A DNA stretch of 48,001 nucleotides from Pseudomonas sp. NCCP-436 (GTDB lineage Bacteria > Pseudomonadota > Gammaproteobacteria > Pseudomonadales > Pseudomonadaceae), in contig NZ_BPLZ01000021.1 of the NCBI RefSeq assembly GCF_019656335.1, forward strand, positions 1 through 48,001, given 5' to 3'. Position numbers and translations under genes: made by a program. The first letter of the stretch is position 1. Every line of letters starts with the position of its first letter. The notes under the pieces were generated by a model. The model was not told where the DNA came from and did no database searches. It worked only from the letters and a program-made list of their open reading frames with translations. Positions 43,519 to 48,001 of this stretch are shown piece by piece.

Positions 43519-43992
43519 TCAGCCACGATGTAGCGCCTCGGCGGCGGCCAGTACCTTGTCGACGTGGCCTGCTACCTTCACATTGCGCCATTCGGCGCGC
43601 AGCACGCCGTCCTTATCGATGAGGAAGGTGCTGCGCACGATCCCCATGTATTCCTTGCCGTAGTTTTTCTTCAACTGATAGACGCCGAACAGATCGCACA
43701 GCTCGTGCGAGTCGTCGCTGATCAGCTCGAAGGGAAAGTCCTGCTTGCACTTGAAGTTCTCGTGCTTCTTCAGACTGTCCATCGATACGCCGAAGATCAG
43801 GGTATTGGCGGCCTGAAACTGCGCGAAGCGGGCACGGAAGTCCAGACCTTCGGTAGTACAGCCGGGGGTGGAGTCTTTGGGATAGAAGTACAGTACTACC
43901 TGCTGCCCTCTGAGTTCGGACAGCTTCACCAGTTGGCCGCTGGTGGCCTGGGCCTGGAAGTCAGCAACGGGATGGTCGAGAGTTACGGCCAT
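43519..43992 (-). CDS. bcp: thioredoxin-dependent thiol peroxidase (Bcp/PrxQ)
   Basis: Start at 43992 (MAVTLDHPVA), 157 residues, with GGAG just upstream. The peroxidatic cysteine is C45 in YPKDSTPGCTTEGLDF, a PrxQ-type active site; the second cysteine found five residues on in E. coli Bcp is replaced here, so resolution must use another cysteine (for example FKCKQD) or an outside thiol. It reduces organic and hydrogen peroxides in the cytoplasm. It lies 69 bp after gcvR on the same strand, as in other Pseudomonas. Confidence 0.94.
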   Translation of the reverse strand: MAVTLDHPVADFQAQATSGQLVKLSELRGQQVVLYFYPKDSTPGCTTEGLDFRARFAQFQAANTLIFGVSMDSLKKHENFKCKQDFPFELISDDSHELCDLFGVYQLKKNYGKEYMGIVRSTFLIDKDGVLRAEWRNVKVAGHVDKVLAAAEALHRG

Positions 43993-44061
43993 GGAGGCTC
44001 CTTGAACAGTGCAGACCGGCGAAGCCTGCCAGCGTGCCGGCAAGCCTTGCTGTAACGGCTT

Positions 44062-44619
44062 TTAGGGAGTTTGTGGGCGCCAGGGTTCGATCAGCGCATC
44101 CAGGTTGAGCGCATCGGCGAAGTCCAGAAATTGGTCGCGCAGCCAACTGATCTGGGTGCCCGGCGGAAGCGTTACGGTCAGTGTGGCGTTGAGCATGGTG
44201 CCGCCGGTTTGCGGTGCCTGGTAGGTATCACAGGTCAGGTTCTCTAGTTCGACCCTGTGATCAATGAAGAACTGACACAGCTCGTTGAGGATGTCCGGGC
44301 GATACACCGCGCTGACATAGGCGACGTACGGGAGCGCCTGCGGTCGGGCATCGGCCACGGCACTGCGAATCAGATGCACGGAAAAGTCATGGCGCTTGGC
44401 CAGTAGCGGCAGGCTGGACTCAAGACGCGCCAGCGCGTCCCAGCTACCGGATACTTGCAGCACCAGTGCGCTGAACTCGCCGTGGCGGCTCAGCCGGGTG
44501 CTGACCACAGCACAGCGATTCTCGTGGCTGGCACGGCTGAGCAGGTTGGTCAGAGCCATGGCATCACGGCCAAGAGCGCTGATGACGAGAAACTGTTCGC
44601 GAACGGGAGGGGTGGACAT
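44062..44619 (-). CDS. gcvR: glycine cleavage system transcriptional repressor GcvR
   Basis: The 185-residue protein has two ACT domains, the first from FLVISALGRDAMALTNLLSR and the second from VAYVSAVYRPDILNELCQFF with a NLTCDTYQAP loop. There is no DNA-binding domain; in E. coli GcvR acts by binding GcvA when glycine is low. Position next to bcp and divergent from dapA matches the P. aeruginosa PA1008-PA1010 order. Confidence 0.9.
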   Translation of the reverse strand: MSTPPVREQFLVISALGRDAMALTNLLSRASHENRCAVVSTRLSRHGEFSALVLQVSGSWDALARLESSLPLLAKRHDFSVHLIRSAVADARPQALPYVAYVSAVYRPDILNELCQFFIDHRVELENLTCDTYQAPQTGGTMLNATLTVTLPPGTQISWLRDQFLDFADALNLDALIEPWRPQTP

Positions 44620-44820
44620 GCAGCTTTCCTAACAGCAATGAGCGGTCTGCGTCCGGAATCTAACGGACCAAATGCGAGAGGGTAGCGAAAAGCGCCGTCA
44701 AGTGGAATGGCGGGTGCCGGAGAGCTGTTGTTTCTGCTTCGTTCGGGGCCTTCAGTTGCTTGTGCCGGACAGGTGGCCCCAGTACCATTACGGCTCAATT
44801 TTTCCGGCAGGAGTGGTTGC

Positions 44821-45699
44821 ATGATTGCGGGCAGTATGGTGGCACTGGTTACGCCCATGGACGCGCAGGGTGGTCTGGATTGGGAAGCCCTGAGCAGACT
44901 GGTGGATTTCCACCTGCAAGAGGGCACCAACGCCATTGTCGCGGTCGGCACTACGGGTGAGTCCGCCACGCTGGACGTTGAGGAACATATCGAAGTCATC
45001 CGGCGTGTGGTGGATCAGGTGGCCGGGCGTATTCCGGTGATCGCCGGTACTGGCGGCAACTCCACTCGTGAGTCGGTGGAGCTGACCCGGGCGGCGAAGG
45101 AGGTCGGTGCCGACGCCTGTCTGCTGGTGACCCCGTACTACAACAAGCCGACCCAGGAAGGCTTGTACCAGCATTTCCGTCATATCGCCGAAGCGGTGGC
45201 CATTCCTCAAATTCTCTACAACGTGCCAGGGCGCACCGTCTGCGACATGCTTCCGGAAACCGTCGAGCGCCTGTCGAAGATCGACAACATCCTTGGCATC
45301 AAGGAAGCCACCGGCGATCTGCAGCGTGCCAAGGATGTGCTGGATCGTGTCGGCAAAGACTTCCTCGTTTACTCCGGCGACGACGCCACGGCTGTCGAGC
45401 TGATGCTGCTGGGTGGCAAGGGAAACATCTCGGTAACAGCCAACGTCGCTCCGCGCGCCATGAGCGAGCTGTGTGCCGCTGCGGTACGCGGTGAGGCCGC
45501 CATTGCCCGGGCCATCAACGATCGTCTGATGCCGCTGCATAAGGCGCTGTTCCTCGAATCCAACCCGATTCCGGTGAAGTGGGCGCTGCACGAGATGGGT
45601 CTGATGGGCGACGGCATCCGCCTGCCGCTGACCTGGCTCAGCCCGCGCTGTCACGAACCGCTGCGCCAGGCCATGCGCCAGTGCGGTGTACTGGCTTAA
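44821..45699 (+). CDS. dapA: 4-hydroxy-tetrahydrodipicolinate synthase
   Basis: Start at 44821 after GGCAGGAG, giving 292 residues. DapA condenses pyruvate and aspartate semialdehyde in the lysine/diaminopimelate pathway. The TIM-barrel motifs are [10 protein letters not shown] (Thr44-Thr45), [16 protein letters not shown], the tyrosine in ILYNVPGRT (about 133) and the Schiff-base lysine K161 in [10 protein letters not shown]. It precedes bamC by 17 bp, the usual dapA-bamC pair. Confidence 0.96.
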   Translation: MIAGSMVALVTPMDAQGGLDWEALSRLVDFHLQEGTNAIVAVGTTGESATLDVEEHIEVIRRVVDQVAGRIPVIAGTGGNSTRESVELTRAAKEVGADACLLVTPYYNKPTQEGLYQHFRHIAEAVAIPQILYNVPGRTVCDMLPETVERLSKIDNILGIKEATGDLQRAKDVLDRVGKDFLVYSGDDATAVELMLLGGKGNISVTANVAPRAMSELCAAAVRGEAAIARAINDRLMPLHKALFLESNPIPVKWALHEMGLMGDGIRLPLTWLSPRCHEPLRQAMRQCGVLA

Positions 45700-45716
45700 C
45701 CCTAAGGATTGTACGC

Positions 45717-46832
45717 ATGAAGCGACTGGCCGGATTCTCCGCCCTTGCTCTGATCGTCTCCAGCACCAGCGGTTGCGGCTGGCTCTGGGGCTCGGATGGC
45801 TATTTCCGTGATCGCGGCAGTGATTACCTCGAAGCGCGCGAAACCGCGCCGATGCACTTGCCTGCCGACGTGCAGGCCAAGCGCCTGGATCCGCTGCTGC
45901 CGATTCCGGCGCAGATTCCCAGCCTTGGCGAAGTGCACGGCAAGTTCGAGGCGCCGCGTCCGCTGGCCATGCAGGTGCGTGCCGACGAACGCGAGTTCAG
46001 CCTGCAGCGCAGTGGTGACTCGAGCTGGATCGTGGCGCAACGTGTTCCGGCGGAAGTCTGGCCTCTGGCCCGTCAGTTCTTCGAAGCCAATGGTTTTCGC
46101 ATTGACGGCGAGCGCCCGCAAGTCGGTGAGTTCACCACCGCCTGGCAGCGCTACGACGAGCTTTCCTCACGCATGGCACGCAGTTTGAGCAGCCGGATAT
46201 CCGGAGTCGCCGCCGATAGTGAAACCCGGGTGCGCGTGCGCATTGAGCCGGGCGTGCAGCGCAATACCAGCGAAATCTTTATCAGCAGTGCCGAGCGCCC
46301 AGCTGGCAGCGTGAGTGAGGTCGGATTCGCTGCGCGTGGAGGTAATGCCGGCCTGGAAGCAGCGCTGCTCGATGAAATGCTGGTCAGTATGGCCCGGGAG
46401 CAGGGCGGCTCGGTTTCCCTGCTCGCTGCCCGCGACTTCGACGCTCCCAGCCGCGTCAGCCTGAGCGAGGATGGCAGTGGTAACCCGGTACTCAACCTGG
46501 GGGCCGACTTTGATCGTGCCTGGTCCGGCGTCGGTCGTTCGCTGGAGCTGGCCGATGTTCGGGTTGATGACCTCAACCGTAGCCTCGGTCTCTACTACAT
46601 CAACTTGGCCGAAGGGGCTCGCAGCAATGAGCAGAAGCCGGGCTTCTTCAGCCGGCTATTCGGCAGCGAGCCGAGCAAGGAAGAGCGTGAAGCCCGTGCC
46701 GAGCGCTACCAGATTCGTCTGACCCCAGTGGGCGATGGCGTCCAGGTTACCGTTGAAAAGGATCTCAACACCGTCGCCCCGGACGACGTTGCCCGCCGTG
46801 TACTGGGCCTGATCCAGGACAACCTCGGCTGA
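45717..46832 (+). CDS. bamC: outer membrane assembly lipoprotein BamC
   Basis: Start at 45717, 371 residues. The lipobox SSTSGC puts the lipidated cysteine at residue 20. The first part of the mature protein (DYLEARETAPMHLPADV) is the extended segment that wraps BamD; two helix-grip domains follow (about 110-220 and 240-365). BamC is an accessory part of the BAM complex that inserts beta-barrel proteins in the outer membrane. It is co-transcribed with dapA. Confidence 0.9.
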   Translation: MKRLAGFSALALIVSSTSGCGWLWGSDGYFRDRGSDYLEARETAPMHLPADVQAKRLDPLLPIPAQIPSLGEVHGKFEAPRPLAMQVRADEREFSLQRSGDSSWIVAQRVPAEVWPLARQFFEANGFRIDGERPQVGEFTTAWQRYDELSSRMARSLSSRISGVAADSETRVRVRIEPGVQRNTSEIFISSAERPAGSVSEVGFAARGGNAGLEAALLDEMLVSMAREQGGSVSLLAARDFDAPSRVSLSEDGSGNPVLNLGADFDRAWSGVGRSLELADVRVDDLNRSLGLYYINLAEGARSNEQKPGFFSRLFGSEPSKEEREARAERYQIRLTPVGDGVQVTVEKDLNTVAPDDVARRVLGLIQDNLG

Positions 46833-46921
46833 TCGGCGCAACGCGTGCCTGAGCCGTCACTCGATGGGCGAAACTCTAAAGGGTTTCGCCTGTTTTGTTT
46901 GCCAGAAACGGAAATGCCGAC

Positions 46922-47791
46922 ATGAGCACACCCACCACCCTGAGCTTCAAGAAAATCTACTCGGGCAAGGTTCGCGACCTCTACGAAATCGACGACAAGC
47001 GCATGCTGATGGTGGCCAGCGATCGCCTGTCGGCATTTGACGTGATTCTTGAACAGCCGATTCCGGACAAGGGCAAGATCCTCACCGCCATCTCCAACTT
47101 CTGGTTCGACAAGCTGGCGCACATCGTGCCCAACCATTTCACCGGTGACCGTGTGGAGGACGTCGTGCCTGCTGCCGAACTGCCGTTGGTGGAAGGTCGG
47201 GCTGTCGTTGCCAAGCGCCTCAAGCCGGTAGCCGTCGAAGCCATCGTACGTGGCTATATTGTTGGTTCCGGCTGGAAGGAATACCAGAAGAGCGGCACTG
47301 TGTGCGGCATCGCCTTGCCGGCTGGCCTGAAGGAAGCGGCCAAGCTGCCACAGCCGATCTTCACGCCGTCGACCAAGGCTGCCGTTGGCGACCATGACGA
47401 GAACATCAGCTTCGAGCAGTGCGAAGCCATCATTGGCGCCGAACTGGCCGCCAAAGTTCGTGACACGGCGATCAAGCTGTACACCACGGCTGTGGAATAC
47501 GCCGCTACCCGCGGCATCATCATCGCCGACACCAAGTTCGAATTCGGCCTGGACGAAGACGGCACCCTGACCCTGATGGACGAAGTGCTAACTCCTGACT
47601 CCAGCCGCTTCTGGCCGGCCGACAGCTATGTTGAAGGCACCAACCCGCCGAGTTTCGACAAACAGTTCGTGCGTGACTGGCTGGAGTCCACCGGCTGGAA
47701 CAAACAACCCCCGGCCCCGGCCGTACCGGCCGATGTAGCGCAGAAGACCGCCGACAAGTATCGCGAAGCGCTGACACGTCTGACCGAATAA
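46922..47791 (+). CDS. purC: SAICAR synthase PurC (long, Ade1-like type)
   Basis: Start at 46922, 289 residues, against about 236 for most gammaproteobacterial PurC. It converts CAIR and aspartate to SAICAR in purine synthesis. The sequence begins [18 protein letters not shown] and contains [77 protein letters not shown] and the late [10 protein letters not shown]. The [12 protein letters not shown] and PSFDKQ forms are those of the fungal/betaproteobacterial group. It occupies the standard purC position after bamC. Confidence 0.93.
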   Translation: MSTPTTLSFKKIYSGKVRDLYEIDDKRMLMVASDRLSAFDVILEQPIPDKGKILTAISNFWFDKLAHIVPNHFTGDRVEDVVPAAELPLVEGRAVVAKRLKPVAVEAIVRGYIVGSGWKEYQKSGTVCGIALPAGLKEAAKLPQPIFTPSTKAAVGDHDENISFEQCEAIIGAELAAKVRDTAIKLYTTAVEYAATRGIIIADTKFEFGLDEDGTLTLMDEVLTPDSSRFWPADSYVEGTNPPSFDKQFVRDWLESTGWNKQPPAPAVPADVAQKTADKYREALTRLTE

Positions 47792-47813
47792 GTGTAGGCA
47801 CCTGCAAAACAAC

Positions 47814-47847
47814 AACGCCGCGCTCCCTGAGGGGAGCGCGGCGTTTT
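47814..47847 (+). terminator. purC terminator
   Basis: ACGCCGCGCTCCC (47815-47827) pairs perfectly with GGGAGCGCGGCGT (47832-47844) around TGAG, with an A-run before and TTTTATG after. It is 23 bp after the purC stop. Confidence 0.9.
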
Positions 47848-47908
47848 ATGTCCTGGGACGGGAGAGTTTCCCCCCGGCGATTTTCAAGGTAGTTGTCGCG
47901 TGAGCGTA

Positions 47909-48001
47909 TCACGCTGCCTTTGATGTTTGCTGCAGTACCGCTTCCCGCTCCGGGTTCAGGCACACGATTGGTGCCAGCACCCAGTTCCTGATGTTGCCGC
48001 T
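47909..48001 (-). CDS. possible C-terminal end of a gene beyond the right edge
   Basis: Reading the minus strand from 48001, 30 codons stay open (SGNIRNWVLAPIVCLNPERE at the start) before a TGA at 47909. The segment looks protein-like, but a second minus-strand frame is also open over part of the same bases, so the choice is weak. Nothing else is recognisable between the purC terminator and the window edge. Confidence 0.3.
   Translation of the reverse strand, partial: SGNIRNWVLAPIVCLNPEREAVLQQTSKAA

Noticed and set aside
47520..47963. A 147-residue minus-strand frame at the right end
   Set aside because: It crosses the purC terminator and runs antisense to purC; the short frame ending at 47909 is a better, though weak, candidate.

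Overview
The window is chromosomal DNA of a Pseudomonadaceae member (Pseudomonas in the broad sense). This is inferred from the moderately high G+C content, the flagellar layout (flgZ-flgN-flgM-flgA diverging from cheV-cheR, then flgBCDE and flgFGHIJKL with RpoN-type promoters) and the gcvR-bcp/dapA-bamC-purC neighbourhood. I do not assign a species.

Positions 1-4477 look like one end of an integrated element. A divergent control region (excisionase-like gene leftward, repressor-like gene rightward, repeated operator motifs between) resembles the xisF/repressor region of Pf-type filamentous prophages. It is followed by two unrecognised exported/membrane proteins. An AT-rich cassette on the minus strand then carries a retron: a structured msr-msd-like RNA, a reverse transcriptase and an overlapping two-helix membrane protein of the retron-Ec48 effector type. 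The element ends at a degenerate tRNA-Met whose 3' half is well kept, as expected of an attachment-site copy. The rest of the element, including any integrase, lies left of the window. This retron is the most interesting part of the window.

Positions 4478-14600 are metabolic genes. An Lrp-type regulator diverges from a fused indolepyruvate ferredoxin oxidoreductase and a leucine-dehydrogenase-family enzyme, which together suggest amino-acid degradation through 2-oxo acids. Then come tRNA-Arg(CCT), the SstT serine/threonine symporter, a glutamylpolyamine-synthetase-type enzyme and an MFS transporter.

Positions 14600-30880 are the flagellar/chemotaxis block. It has readable RpoN (-24/-12) promoters before flgB and flgF, a possible one before flgA, a FliA promoter before flgM, and strong hairpin terminators after cheR, flgE and flgL.

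Positions 30880-48001 are housekeeping genes: a purine-type NCS2 permease divergent from a FadR-type regulator with matching operator motifs in a long spacer; a YcgN protein; an exported HEXXH protein; oligopeptidase B; a class II amidotransferase; a MoxR/VWA pair; cysK; bcp and gcvR; dapA, bamC and a purC of the long (fungal Ade1-like) type. No CRISPR array, rRNA operon or insertion sequence was seen.
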